Part shown: positions 15,931 through 23,429 of the stretch, in pieces | Position numbering within the stretch: the first letter of the stretch is position 1 | Layout of the letters: the number at the start of each line of letters is the position of its first letter | NCBI RefSeq assembly: GCF_003837805.1 | Contig: NZ_RQIT01000009.1 | Span: 1-64,000, forward strand | DNA length: 64,000 bases | Direction: 5' to 3' | From: Bradyrhizobium sp. RP6 | GTDB lineage: Bacteria > Pseudomonadota > Alphaproteobacteria > Rhizobiales > Xanthobacteraceae | The notes under the pieces: model-generated | Told to the model about the DNA's origin: nothing | Seen by the model: only the letters and a program-made list of their open reading frames with translations | Databases searched by the model: none | Program-made: the position numbers and the translations under genes

Positions 15931-16569
15931 TCAGGACATCGGCGGTGCGACGAATTGCGCAAATCCGGTCCGTCTGCCGAGCTCGGCGAGCCAGCGGGTG
16001 AGGTGCGGCTGCGCGGGCCGGCTGATGCCTTCGACCCCGAGCCAGCGCCGCGCATAGGACCCGGTCGCGATGTCGGCCAGCGTGAACGCATCACCCTCGA
16101 TGAAGCGGCGCGATGAGAGCAGGCGGTCGGCGATGGCCCAGACCTCGGCGGCGGCATCGGCATCGCGCTGCACCTGGATCATGTCGCGCTCGGCGGGCGC
16201 CGTGCGCACGATGCCCCAGAACACCGGGCGGTCGACCGGCTGCACCGTCGACAGCGTCCAGTCGAGCCAGCGTTCGACCGAGGCGCGCTGCTTCGGCGCC
16301 TCCGGGTAGATCGGCGTGCCGCGTCCATGCGCAAGGCAGAGATAGCGCATGATCGAATTGGACTCCCACAGCACGAAGTCGCCCTCGACCAGCGTCGGGA
16401 TCCGCGCATTGGGGTTCATCGCGAGATAGTCGGCCTCGCGCGTCCTGCCGTAACTCATGCCGGCATCGATGCGCTCGTAAGCCAGGCCGAGCTCGGTGCA
16501 GCACCACAGCACCTTCTGCACGTTGACCGAATTGGCGCGGCCCCAGATCGTCAGCTTGGTATCAGGCAT
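15931..16569 (-). CDS. Glutathione S-transferase family protein
   Basis: 212 residues. A thioredoxin-like N-terminal domain (LTIWGRANSVNVQKVLWCC; cis-Pro in ARIPTL; ESNSIMRYL for glutathione gamma-Glu contacts) is followed by the all-helical GST C-terminal domain (FIEGDAFTLADIATG, the N-capping box). Size and layout match typical soluble bacterial GSTs. The substrate cannot be told. The neighbouring glyoxalase is also glutathione-linked, though not obviously in the same operon. Confidence 0.88.
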   Translation of the reverse strand: MPDTKLTIWGRANSVNVQKVLWCCTELGLAYERIDAGMSYGRTREADYLAMNPNARIPTLVEGDFVLWESNSIMRYLCLAHGRGTPIYPEAPKQRASVERWLDWTLSTVQPVDRPVFWGIVRTAPAERDMIQVQRDADAAAEVWAIADRLLSSRRFIEGDAFTLADIATGSYARRWLGVEGISRPAQPHLTRWLAELGRRTGFAQFVAPPMS

Positions 16570-16654
16570 GAAGCGTCTCCCCGCATTGTCGCATGCTGCG
16601 GGTGATAGCGGAATTCGCCGCGTCGAGCGATGCGCGATTGCGGCGCGCCCTCAT

Positions 16655-16684
16655 GCAAAAAGCTCCGCACGCGGCGGAGCTTTC
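16655..16684 (-). terminator. Terminator downstream of the 26-aa membrane protein
   Basis: AAAGCTCCGC and GCGGAGCTTT arms with a short loop; on the minus strand the stem ends in a T run. It lies just past the stop codon at 16707. Confidence 0.7.
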
Positions 16685-16706
16685 GTTGCAAAGTTCAACC
16701 TGACGG

Positions 16707-16787
16707 TCAGCGGCCGAAGAACAACCACAACAGAATGATCACCGGGATCGGCACGCCAAGCATCCACAGCAACAGCCCTCTCGCCAT
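16707..16787 (-). CDS. 26-aa one-helix membrane peptide
   Basis: A strong GGAGGAGG stands before the ATG. The peptide begins MARGLLLWMLGVPIPVIILL and ends WLFFGR: a single hydrophobic helix with Pro-containing middle and basic ends. A terminator follows directly, so it is a complete mono-gene unit. Short peptides of this pattern recur across rhizobia; their function is unknown. Confidence 0.65.
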   Translation of the reverse strand: MARGLLLWMLGVPIPVIILLWLFFGR

Positions 16788-16856
16788 CGCATCCTCCTCC
16801 AATTGCCTCACTGGAAGATGAACGCGGGCCGTGCTCGCTTGTTCCCGCGCGCAGAC

Positions 16857-17309
16857 CTACCAATGACCGGTGTTCGGCATCGACGCCCACGGCTCCTGCG
16901 GCGGCTTCGGATCGCCCTTCTGCAACAGCTCGATCGAGTGCAGGTCCGGCGAGCGGACGAAGGCCATGTTGCCGTCGCGCGGCGGCCGGTTGATGGTGAC
17001 GCCGGCCTTCATCAGCTTCTCGCAGGTGGCGTAGATGTCGTCGACCTCATAGGCGAGATGGCCGAAGAAGCGGTCCTCGCCGTACTTTTCTTCGTCCCAA
17101 TTCCAGGTGAGCTCGACCAGCGGCGCGCCGCGCGTCGGCGGCTGCTTCTTCAGCGCCTCGAGATCGTCCGCCGAGCACAGGAACACCAGCGTGAAGCGCC
17201 CCTTGTCGTTCTCGATCCGGCGCACCTCCTTCAGCCCGAAAGCATCAACATAGAATTTCAGCGCGACATCGAGATTGCGCACGCGCAGCATGGTGTGGAG
17301 GTATCGCAT
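16857..17309 (-). CDS. gloA: Lactoylglutathione lyase (glyoxalase I, VOC fold)
   Basis: 150 residues from ATG-17309, preceded by GGGAG. MRYLHTMLRVRNLDVALKFY with metal-ligand His5, FYVDAFGLKEVRR, and HLAYEVDDIYATCEKL then GVTINRPPRDG follow the GloA pattern of two beta-alpha-beta3 modules. It would isomerise the hemithioacetal of methylglyoxal and glutathione to S-lactoylglutathione. The in-frame extension to 17606 upstream reads through the neighbouring gene and is not used. Confidence 0.82.
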   Translation of the reverse strand: MRYLHTMLRVRNLDVALKFYVDAFGLKEVRRIENDKGRFTLVFLCSADDLEALKKQPPTRGAPLVELTWNWDEEKYGEDRFFGHLAYEVDDIYATCEKLMKAGVTINRPPRDGNMAFVRSPDLHSIELLQKGDPKPPQEPWASMPNTGHW

Positions 17310-17446
17310 GGTTGTTGCTCCCTGGAACGGACGGAGGGTTTTGTCTTGGGCCGGGACGGCGAGGTAGGAAATAGCAGGAAAAGGAGAGGAGGGGCAGGGG
17401 GCCGAGGCAAATGTGCGTGAAGGGTGCCGGTTCGGCTCGGACTGCA

Positions 17447-18106
17447 TCACGTTCGAAGCAGCGCCGCCATCTCTTTCCAATGATAGGTTCGCACCTTCTC
17501 CGTTTGATGCCGCGCGGCTTTGGCGATGGCGTGCGCGATGTCGTTTCCGGCAAGTCCGCGATAGCGGTCGGCCGGGCCAACGAGTAGCGGATCGAGTACG
17601 CCCCATATTGCGATGATGAGGCGTTCACCCGGGCGGTCCTCGTCGCGCGCGCCGAGGATCATCGACGGGCGGAAAATATGCGTGTGCTCGAAGTCGACCG
17701 AGAGAATGTCCCGCTCCACCTCGCCCTTGGTCCTGAGATAGAACACGCCGGAGCCGGCGTGGGCGCCAACGGCCGTAACCAGAAACACCGATTGCGCGCC
17801 GTTCGCCTTCGCGATCTCGGCCGCCAACACCGGATAATCATGATCGATCTTGTAGTACTCGGCCTCGTCAGGGGTGTGCTTGCGCGTCGTCCCGAGTGCG
17901 ATGAATATCTCGTCCGCAACCAGTTGCGGCTTGAGTGCGGGCAGGGAGGCGAGATCGCCGATCAGCACCGTGAGCTTCGGATCGCTCACCGCCAGCGGCT
18001 TGCGGGCCACCGCCACAACCCGCGAATAGTCGGGACTGTTCAACAGGCCGCGCAGCAAATGCGAGCCGATGAAGCCGGTCGCGCCGAAGACAAGTGCAGT
18101 TTTCAT
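17447..18106 (-). CDS. NAD(P)-binding atypical SDR-family protein
   Basis: 219 residues. Rossmann motif GATGFIGSHLL (near 8-18) at the N terminus, ending with a helical region. IFIALGTTRKHTPDEAEYYK, VTAVGAHAGSGVFYLRTKGE and THIFRPSMILGARDE match the HTATIP2/YwnB-like atypical short-chain dehydrogenases (YxxxK is replaced by YLRTKGE). It may bind NADPH without a defined substrate. Its 5' end defines the left edge of the accessory zone that follows. Confidence 0.75.
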   Translation of the reverse strand: MKTALVFGATGFIGSHLLRGLLNSPDYSRVVAVARKPLAVSDPKLTVLIGDLASLPALKPQLVADEIFIALGTTRKHTPDEAEYYKIDHDYPVLAAEIAKANGAQSVFLVTAVGAHAGSGVFYLRTKGEVERDILSVDFEHTHIFRPSMILGARDEDRPGERLIIAIWGVLDPLLVGPADRYRGLAGNDIAHAIAKAARHQTEKVRTYHWKEMAALLRT

Positions 18107-18149
18107 TCAAGCCACCGCTTTGCGTTGATTACCTGATCGCTTGTGAAAG

Positions 18150-18237
18150 TCAGGGGGAGTGGCGCCCGAGGTCGTGCAGGCTGCGCAATATCCGGATCGA
18201 GGTTTCCGTTACGGTACAGGCCGCGACATGGCGTGCC
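18150..18237 (-). pseudogene. 3' fragment of a ParE/RelE-family toxin gene
   Basis: The minus frame encodes HVAACTVTETSIRILRSLHD and then a stop, the C-terminal strands of ParE toxins. It aligns base for base over about 70 nt with the second toxin relic at 22095-22163. The 5' part is missing: the fragment stops where an AGTGCACT-bounded repeat begins, suggesting truncation by that element. Confidence 0.65.
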
Positions 18238-18316
18238 GACAGTGCACTCAACTGGCATTGTCTGCGGCCCGCCCGAATCCGGACAATACCTTTGGGAGCT
18301 AGTGCACTGTCACCGC
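18237..18316. repeat. AGTGCACT-bounded miniature element (RAYT-related)
   Basis: Begins ACAGTGCACTCAACTGG and ends CTAGTGCACTGTCACCG. The first end carries the same 13 bases, AGTGCACTCAACT, as the right end of the RAYT element at 21101; the second end matches the inverted CGGTGACAGTGCACT end. It looks like a non-autonomous relative of that transposon. Confidence 0.55.
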
Positions 18317-18357
18317 AATCACAGCGGCTCTCAAAATTATCAATGGAGAGCTGTGCC

Positions 18358-18471
18358 ATGTCCGACCATAAATTCCAGATCAGCTTTTGGGGCTATCAAG
18401 ATCAGCGCTCCAGGTCTGGCCGGCATCAGTGCCGCGTCCTTGCCGTGTGTCTTTTGCTGTACCGATACTGA
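18358..18471 (+). pseudogene. Small membrane protein family, copy 1 (frameshifted)
   Basis: 37 codons starting MSDHKFQISFWG under the leader CAATGGAGAGCTGTGCCATG shared with copies 2 and 3. After WG the reading frame differs from its relatives. One frame over reads AIKISAPGLAGISAASL, which aligns with GASISADGVWAIGAAVL of copy 2. A 2-nt loss near 18391 would explain this. So this copy no longer encodes the membrane helix in frame. Confidence 0.55.
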
Positions 18472-18772
18472 AAGCAAAAAATTTCGGGCTAGGGGCCTTC
18501 TGGACCGTCTCGTGCACCGATATGGATGACTGACGGCGGTAAAGATTCCCGCATAACGCATCGGAATTCGCCTGTCAGATCAATCACTAACTCACATAGC
18601 GAGCCACGGCGCTTTAAATACATGTGCGATGTTGCAGTCTAACTATCTGGAATCGCTCGATTACCACTTTATCTGTGCCAGCCTTTTTGCGCAGATTTGG
18701 CGGGATGTGCCTAAGTAGAAAAGTCCCCCTGAACGATTCGCTCTTCAAGTTTTTCAAATGGAGAGCTGCGTC

Positions 18773-18889
18773 ATGTCGGACAAACTTCTGGTCAATCTAT
18801 GGGGCGCGAGCATCAGCGCTGACGGCGTCTGGGCGATCGGGGCTGCTGTTCTGATCGTGGTGGTCATCGCCGTAGCGAGGCGAACTTGA
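18773..18889 (+). CDS. Small membrane protein family, copy 2, 38 aa
   Basis: MSDKLLVNLWGASISADGVW is followed by a single helix of about 18 hydrophobic residues and a basic end (ARRT). GGAGA is 8 nt upstream inside a conserved leader (AAATGGAGAGCTGCGTCATG). Same strand, same start residues (MSD) and same length as copy 3. An inner-membrane peptide with cytoplasmic basic tail is predicted. No named family is recognised. Confidence 0.65.
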   Translation: MSDKLLVNLWGASISADGVWAIGAAVLIVVVIAVARRT

Positions 18890-19087
18890 TTAGGAGATGA
18901 GCCACGGCACCCCCCATGAAAAGCAGGCGAGGCTTTTCCACCCGCCATCCACCGTTTCGTGTTTTGGGTGGAGGGCTGAGCGGCAACTTGCAGAAGACTC
19001 TTGCCAACGCTGCAAATCAGGGCGCAATAGATTATCCCCCAGAAAGAAAATGATTCGGGTCTCACGATCTCAATGGAGACCTGTGTC

Positions 19088-19204
19088 ATGTCCGATCATC
19101 AGCTACGCTTCAAAGGCCCTTTCTTCGAATTTGATGCGAAGGGCTGGATGGCGATCCTCGCTGCCATCGTCATTGTTTCACTTGTCCTATGGCTGGCACG
19201 GTAG
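19088..19204 (+). CDS. Small membrane protein family, copy 3, 38 aa
   Basis: MSDHQLRFKGPFFEFDAKGW is followed by a strong single helix (MAILAAIVIVSLVLWLA) and a final Arg. The leader CAATGGAGACCTGTGTCATG is nearly identical to those of copies 1 and 2, while the coding sequences have diverged. That pattern suggests selection on expression signal and on overall helix character. Confidence 0.65.
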   Translation: MSDHQLRFKGPFFEFDAKGWMAILAAIVIVSLVLWLAR

Positions 19205-19221
19205 CTCCACGGGCTTGGCTT

Positions 19222-19292
19222 ACGGTGACAGTGCACTAAAGTCCCGCAGTGCGGGGTGCACACTGCCGATTTAGTGCACTGTCACCGAAAGA
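19222..19292. repeat. Miniature inverted-repeat element related to the RAYT transposon
   Basis: Two 18-bp perfect inverted arms, CGGTGACAGTGCACTAAA and its complement, enclose about 32 bases. The same arm begins the RAYT element at 20379. It has no coding capacity and looks like a transposase-less derivative (REP/MITE-like). Confidence 0.7.
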
Positions 19293-19347
19293 TACATTTG
19301 TCGGCCGGAAGACCCAGGAGCCGTTTCCCAAAGACGATGACTGACCA

Positions 19348-20259
19348 TCATTCCTCGCCGCGGGCCTGCTGGAGTGCCAGCTGTCGCGCGCGGTCGGAAA
19401 TAACTTGTCTGTCGGGCAGAGTACTGATGTGCTTTCGGATAAAGCGGACCGCGCTGTCGTCGAGGGCCCATACGTATTGGCGGGCCTGAGACACAACCTG
19501 CTTGTTAATCTGCAAGACCATCTCTGTGTGATCGCCCCGGGCCAGTGCCTGCAAAGCGGAGGGGTTCTCAGCGGCCGTAAAGGCGATATGGGGCGAGATG
19601 GGCAGAACGACCGCCACAGAAGTGTTCTGGAAATGCATGGGAAGGCACTGCGGCCGGTCGGAGGTTAGCAGGGCATGACGCGATCTCCATAGGTGCAGCC
19701 GCCCCCATGTCATCCGTGCCAGCCGGTTCGCGATGCCTTCAAGGTTCATCAATTGTTGGAGAAAGTTCGAAGCGGCAACAGCGCCAGCATTTGGGTCAGT
19801 CTGCGTGTCGAATTCCTCAAGGGTGGGCGGGAAATCGGGCGGCCTAAGTTCGTCATAGTTTTCACGAAGCCTTTGAACGCTCTCCCTATAAAGCGTGAGT
19901 ACCTGGCCTGTGATTTCTGCGACCGCCTCAGGATTCCGGAACAGCAACGAGAGCAAGAACCTGATCCAGGCATCCCGATCCGTTACTGGCACGTCTATAT
20001 TCCCGCCAATGAAGCTTCGCATGGCCTTGGCGGCACCAGAGTCGACCATGTGCATGAACACGCGTTCAAAGTGCTGGGTAAACTCCGGCGCGACACCCTC
20101 GACCTTGTACAAATCCTTCTTCCAGCCGGTGCCGTCGGGAGATTTCGAGTGCACGACGATCTTCCCCCGGATCTTCCGCATCTCGCATAGAAAGCCGTTC
20201 GTCGCCCACTGCCGCAGATAAAACGCCGGGATATAGTGATGTCTGCTCGGATCACTCAT
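19348..20259 (-). CDS. DUF4238 family protein
   Basis: 303 residues from ATG-20259. The hallmark HHYIPAFYLRQWATNGFLCE opens the protein, followed by conserved blocks such as RDAWIRFLLSLLFRNPEAVA and LLTSDRP. DUF4238 proteins occur sporadically in accessory regions; their biochemistry is unknown. An upstream in-frame extension to 20346 is possible but would run through a perfect 7-bp-arm hairpin (20270-20286), better viewed as a leader element. Nothing in the flanks pairs with it as an obvious operon partner. Confidence 0.72.
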   Translation of the reverse strand: MSDPSRHHYIPAFYLRQWATNGFLCEMRKIRGKIVVHSKSPDGTGWKKDLYKVEGVAPEFTQHFERVFMHMVDSGAAKAMRSFIGGNIDVPVTDRDAWIRFLLSLLFRNPEAVAEITGQVLTLYRESVQRLRENYDELRPPDFPPTLEEFDTQTDPNAGAVAASNFLQQLMNLEGIANRLARMTWGRLHLWRSRHALLTSDRPQCLPMHFQNTSVAVVLPISPHIAFTAAENPSALQALARGDHTEMVLQINKQVVSQARQYVWALDDSAVRFIRKHISTLPDRQVISDRARQLALQQARGEE

Positions 20260-20269
20260 GGTCAACATA

Positions 20270-20286
20270 AAGCCCCTGAGGGGCTT
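20270..20286 (-). promoter_or_regulatory. Leader hairpin 11 nt before the DUF4238 start
   Basis: AAGCCCC-TGA-GGGGCTT, a perfect stem. On the minus strand the only GGGG near the ATG lies inside the stem, so it could mask ribosome binding, or act as a weak terminator (TTTAT follows). Confidence 0.45.
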
Positions 20287-20377
20287 CATTAGGCGCCGAG
20301 GGGCGGGGACGAGGCGCCGAACCTCGGTATAGTCACAAACCTTCACCTTCCAAGCAATCCACCCTGACGTAGCAATT

Positions 20378-21113
20378 ACGGTGACAGTGCACTTAATTGA
20401 TGCCGGGGTTCACGGCCCTGATGCAGCAAGGCTCGTCTCGCTCGCGTCGTCATCCCCGATCACCCCCACCATGTCACCCAGCGCGGCAATGGCCGGGGGC
20501 GCACGTTCTTCGAGGACGGCGATTATGCGCTGTATCGCGACCTGCTTGCGGCGAATTGCAGGGACGCTGGGGTCGATGTGTGGGCCTGGTGCCTGATGCC
20601 GAACCACGTGCACCTGATCCTGGTGCCGTCCGATCCCGACGGACTGCGGCGTGCGCTCTCGCGCGTGCACCGCAGCTACGCCGGGATCATCCATGCGCGC
20701 CGTAAACGTACCGGTCATTTCTGGCAGGGCCGGTTCGGCGCTGTTGCCATGGACGAAGAACATCTCGCGGCGGCGCTGCGCTACGTGTCGCTCAATCCGG
20801 TGCGGGCGCGCCTGGTGCCGCGGGCACAGGACTGGCGCAGGTCGAGCACGCGCGCACATTTGCGCGGCAGGGAGGACGGCGTGACCGCGCTGGCGCCGAT
20901 CCGCGATCGTTTTCCAGAGTTCGCCGATCTGCTGGCGAGCGAACCGGAAGACGATCGGTTCGATGCCCTGCGTTCAGCCGAGAGCATCGGCCGGCCGCTC
21001 GGAGACAGCCGCTTTCTCGCTCGGCTCGAACGTCAGACCGGGCGCGTCCTCAAGCCCGCCAAGCGCGGGCCGAAGCCGTCGGTGGAGTCGGGGGGTATTT
21101 AGTGCACTCAACT
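20378..21113 (+). mobile_element. RAYT-type transposable element with AGTGCACT ends
   Basis: Left end TTACGGTGACAGTGCACTTA at 20377-20396 and right end TATTTAGTGCACTCAACT at 21096-21113 bracket a single transposase-like gene. Two shorter elements with the same ends lie at 18237 and 19222, and a decayed end at 21953. Confidence 0.65.
20422..21102 (+). pseudogene. REP-associated tyrosine transposase (Y1/HUH), start region damaged
   Basis: The frame open from 20422 encodes a typical RAYT: PDHPHHVTQRGN, then RTFFEDGDYALYRDLL, WCLMPNHVHLIL with the HUH pair (HVH), the helix with RSYAG, and HFWQGRFGAVAMDEEHL. However, a TGA at 20419 closes the frame upstream and no ATG, GTG or TTG precedes the conserved N terminus; the first usable start is GTG-20578, inside the domain. 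An upstream ATG in another frame suggests a frameshift. The transposase is probably inactive or badly translated. Confidence 0.75.
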
Positions 21114-21287
21114 CAAACGGCAGTTGGGCGAGTTGAGCGTACGTTACCGAAATTCCAAGAAGGAGGTACTCTGACGCGTAAATTAGTGAGAAGTGCTGAC
21201 CTATAAAATAGTTCATGGCCCCTTGATCTTGTATTTGGACCGCCCACATACCTCAAAATAAGCCAAATTTCGGCGGATGGGGCAATT

Positions 21288-21908
21288 ATGGCTACCTATC
21301 GCACGGACGAGCAGATGGAAGAGATTGGCCGCGCATTTCTGCGCGGTCTGGGTCTTGAAAATCAGGTGGCGCCCGACGCGATGACGATCATCAACAAAAT
21401 CAAGCGCAAAAACGACAAGTTCAATTACCGTCGCGTCCCTGACAACCAGATGCGGGACGCCGAAGCGCGTTGGAATTCAGATCTTCGAGAAATCTCGATG
21501 CGCGAGAGCGTATTCACGGGGATGCAGCACGGCGATGCACATCCCCGATTTGTTGTCTTCCACGAGCTGTCCCACTACGCACTTGGCCATAAGGGGACGC
21601 GCAATCGTGGCACCGAGAGGGTGAGAGACTATTCGGTTGGCGACATCAAGCACGAGGAAACCGAAGCTTCTCGCCTGGCAGTTATATTGATGGCGCCAGA
21701 GCATCTCGTCCCCGAGAACGCAACAGCGGAAGAAATCTCAGAAAAGTTCGGAATGAGCCTGACTGCAGCGATTCTTCGTAAGGAGGAGATCGATCGCATC
21801 CGCCGCCGCCGTCGTGGCGAGCTTCGGCCGTTGCCGGAATCCATCAAAGAGTTTCTTCGCGACGCTCGCGCTCAGGGTATCGAGATTCGAACAAAGCTCG
21901 ACGACTGA
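21288..21908 (+). CDS. ImmA/IrrE-family metallopeptidase (M78-like)
   Basis: 206 residues. The zincin motif HELSHYALGH (near 92-101) has the HExxH core. A later Glu in KHEETEASRLAVILMAP provides the usual third ligand, with the AxxLLMP-like helix of ImmA/IrrE. The C terminus is basic and helical. Family members cleave phage-type repressors or anti-factors, often next to an HTH gene; none adjoins here, so this is a stand-alone copy within an accessory zone. GGGG precedes the ATG. Confidence 0.8.
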   Translation: MATYRTDEQMEEIGRAFLRGLGLENQVAPDAMTIINKIKRKNDKFNYRRVPDNQMRDAEARWNSDLREISMRESVFTGMQHGDAHPRFVVFHELSHYALGHKGTRNRGTERVRDYSVGDIKHEETEASRLAVILMAPEHLVPENATAEEISEKFGMSLTAAILRKEEIDRIRRRRRGELRPLPESIKEFLRDARAQGIEIRTKLDD

Positions 21909-21952
21909 AGTCTTTCAGGCGGCGTCCTCCTAGCGGGGCTGCGGGCAGTTAC

Positions 21953-21980
21953 GCATTACGCTGACACTTAACTGACGCTG
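21953..21980. repeat. Decayed RAYT-type end
   Basis: ATTACGCTGACACTTAACTG compares with ATTACGGTGACAGTGCACTT at 20375; the loss of GTGC and a few changes explain the difference. It lies between the peptidase gene and the toxin relic. Confidence 0.45.
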
Positions 21981-22058
21981 CCCGCTAAGCATGGACCGAA
22001 GCAGCGGGGTGAGCAGCACGCGCTGTAATTCATGGAGCCCCGACGGCTTGCTGCACCC

Positions 22059-22350
22059 TCAATCTTCGGGAAGCTCAGCGGGCCACTTCTGGGCGCCGTG
22101 CAGGATGCGCAATATCCGAATCGAGCTTTCCGGTGCGGTGTAGGCCGCGACATAGGGGTGCCCACAATGACGAGCTCGCGTGTGCCTGCCACACGCCCAG
22201 TGCGCCCACTCTCAGGAAACTCGACAAGTCGATGCGCAGCGGCAGCGATCCGCTCGTCGAGCGCTATGCTGCCCGAGGATTTTCAGCGACGATGTGGGTG
22301 AAGATGCCGTCGCGGTCCGACAGCGCGAAGGCGGACCAGACGAGCTTCAC
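22059..22350 (-). pseudogene. ParE/RelE-family toxin gene, inactivated by frameshifts
   Basis: GTG-22350 overlaps the antitoxin stop codon (GTGA), the standard toxin position. The first frame reads VKLVWSAFALSDRDGIFTHI and stops at TAG after ENPRAA. A second frame continues ALDERIAAAAHRLVEFPESG and GTRELVIVGTP. A third frame gives VAAYTAPESSIRILRILHGA and ends PAELPED. Two frame breaks therefore split a normal ParE sequence of about 97 residues. The toxin must be dead. Confidence 0.8.
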
Positions 22351-22655
22351 GACTCTAGTTCGTCCGCCCTGCGCCGGACCGCCGCGCGCCGCTCTGCGAA
22401 ATGCGCTTCAGCCTGTTCGTCGGAGACATCAGGCCGGGCATCGTTCAACGCCTCCAGAACCTTCGCGCGGAACCAAGCATCATGAGCCTTGCTGTTCGTG
22501 AGGAGTTCGAGCGGTAGCGCGCCTTCATTGGCGGTCCGGGTCAGCAGGATGCGTACCGCGTCCGATACCGTCAGCCCCATCTCCTCAAGTACGGCGGAGG
22601 CGCGATCACGGACATCGGCGTCGATGCGGGTCTGGACAAGGGCATTTGCGGCCAT
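22347..22655 (-). CDS. RelB/DinJ-family antitoxin, intact, orphaned
   Basis: 102 residues from ATG-22655, with GAGGAGG in front. A ribbon-helix-helix N terminus (VQTRIDADVRDRASAVLEEM, GLTVSDAVRILLTRTANEG) is typical of RelB/DinJ; the C-terminal half would wrap the toxin. The adjacent toxin gene is frameshifted, so this antitoxin now stands alone. It may persist as a repressor, as an anti-addiction gene against homologous toxins, or simply be recently orphaned. Confidence 0.82.
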   Translation of the reverse strand: MAANALVQTRIDADVRDRASAVLEEMGLTVSDAVRILLTRTANEGALPLELLTNSKAHDAWFRAKVLEALNDARPDVSDEQAEAHFAERRAAVRRRADELES

Positions 22656-22938
22656 GTTCGCCTCCTCGGATGCGATGTGATAATGTAATTCAATTGAATG
22701 ACGTCTGCAAGGGCGGCCGGTGACCACGGCGCCATTCGGTACGGATCCCGACCCCGATTACGCAATTCTGGAGAAGCCGAGCCGCCGAAACCGCTGCCAA
22801 GGGCCTCTCTGCAGAAGAGTATCGTCGTAGATCTTACGCGCCCATCGAAAGGGATAAGCGGAATTGGCCATCCAATGCGTCGCGAAGGAAAGGGCGGTTG
22901 GCCATCTCGGTCATCCTCGGCATACACGCGCCAATCCT

Positions 22939-23091
22939 TCACGCCGCCTTCTCGCCACCCTTCGCGACGATCTCGACTTCGAAATAGCCCATGTCGCGGA
23001 GCTCGGCGGCCTTCTTCTCGGCCGCTTCCCTGGTGTCCCGTTTCAAAATGATCCGGCCCGCACCGTCGCGGGCACAAACGAAATAAGGCAT
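22939..23091 (-). CDS. Small hypothetical protein, 50 aa
   Basis: ATG-23091 (MPYFVCARDGAGRIILKRDT); the upstream extension to 23139 is less likely. A predicted strand pair is followed by a helix with REAAEKKAAELRDMGYFEV, resembling small single-domain proteins common in bradyrhizobia. Function unknown. Confidence 0.6.
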   Translation of the reverse strand: MPYFVCARDGAGRIILKRDTREAAEKKAAELRDMGYFEVEIVAKGGEKAA

Positions 23092-23148
23092 TTTGGATCC
23101 CAATTTCGTTTGCATACACACGGCATCGGATTCCCGCAATTCTACGGG

Positions 23149-23340
23149 TCACTTCTCCAGCCCGGCCTTTTGCCGCATCCTGTCGATCAGCTCCGAGGCC
23201 TCGGCCTTGGTCAACTCTTCCGCGGGCAGGTCCTGATGCGCCTGCTCGGCGAGGGTCTTGAGGTAGGATTCCTGGGCTCCCGTCATCGGGTCGTCGCCGG
23301 AAACCCAGTCCTTCGGTTCCTTCCGGGTGTTGTCGGCCAT
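23149..23340 (-). CDS. DUF3072 family protein
   Basis: 63 residues. DPMTGAQESYLKTLAEQA and LTKAEASELIDRMR are the DUF3072 core; it is a small helical cytoplasmic protein. AAGGAG lies 7 nt before the ATG. Function of the family is unknown. Same strand as the 50-aa gene downstream. Confidence 0.78.
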   Translation of the reverse strand: MADNTRKEPKDWVSGDDPMTGAQESYLKTLAEQAHQDLPAEELTKAEASELIDRMRQKAGLEK

Positions 23341-23429
23341 CGCAAATCTCCTTTTCCGTCCAACGTCGGACTCGACTCTTCGTTCCTTTTTTGTTCTCCT
23401 TGGCCATATTCAAAATCGCGAGGCTGGAC

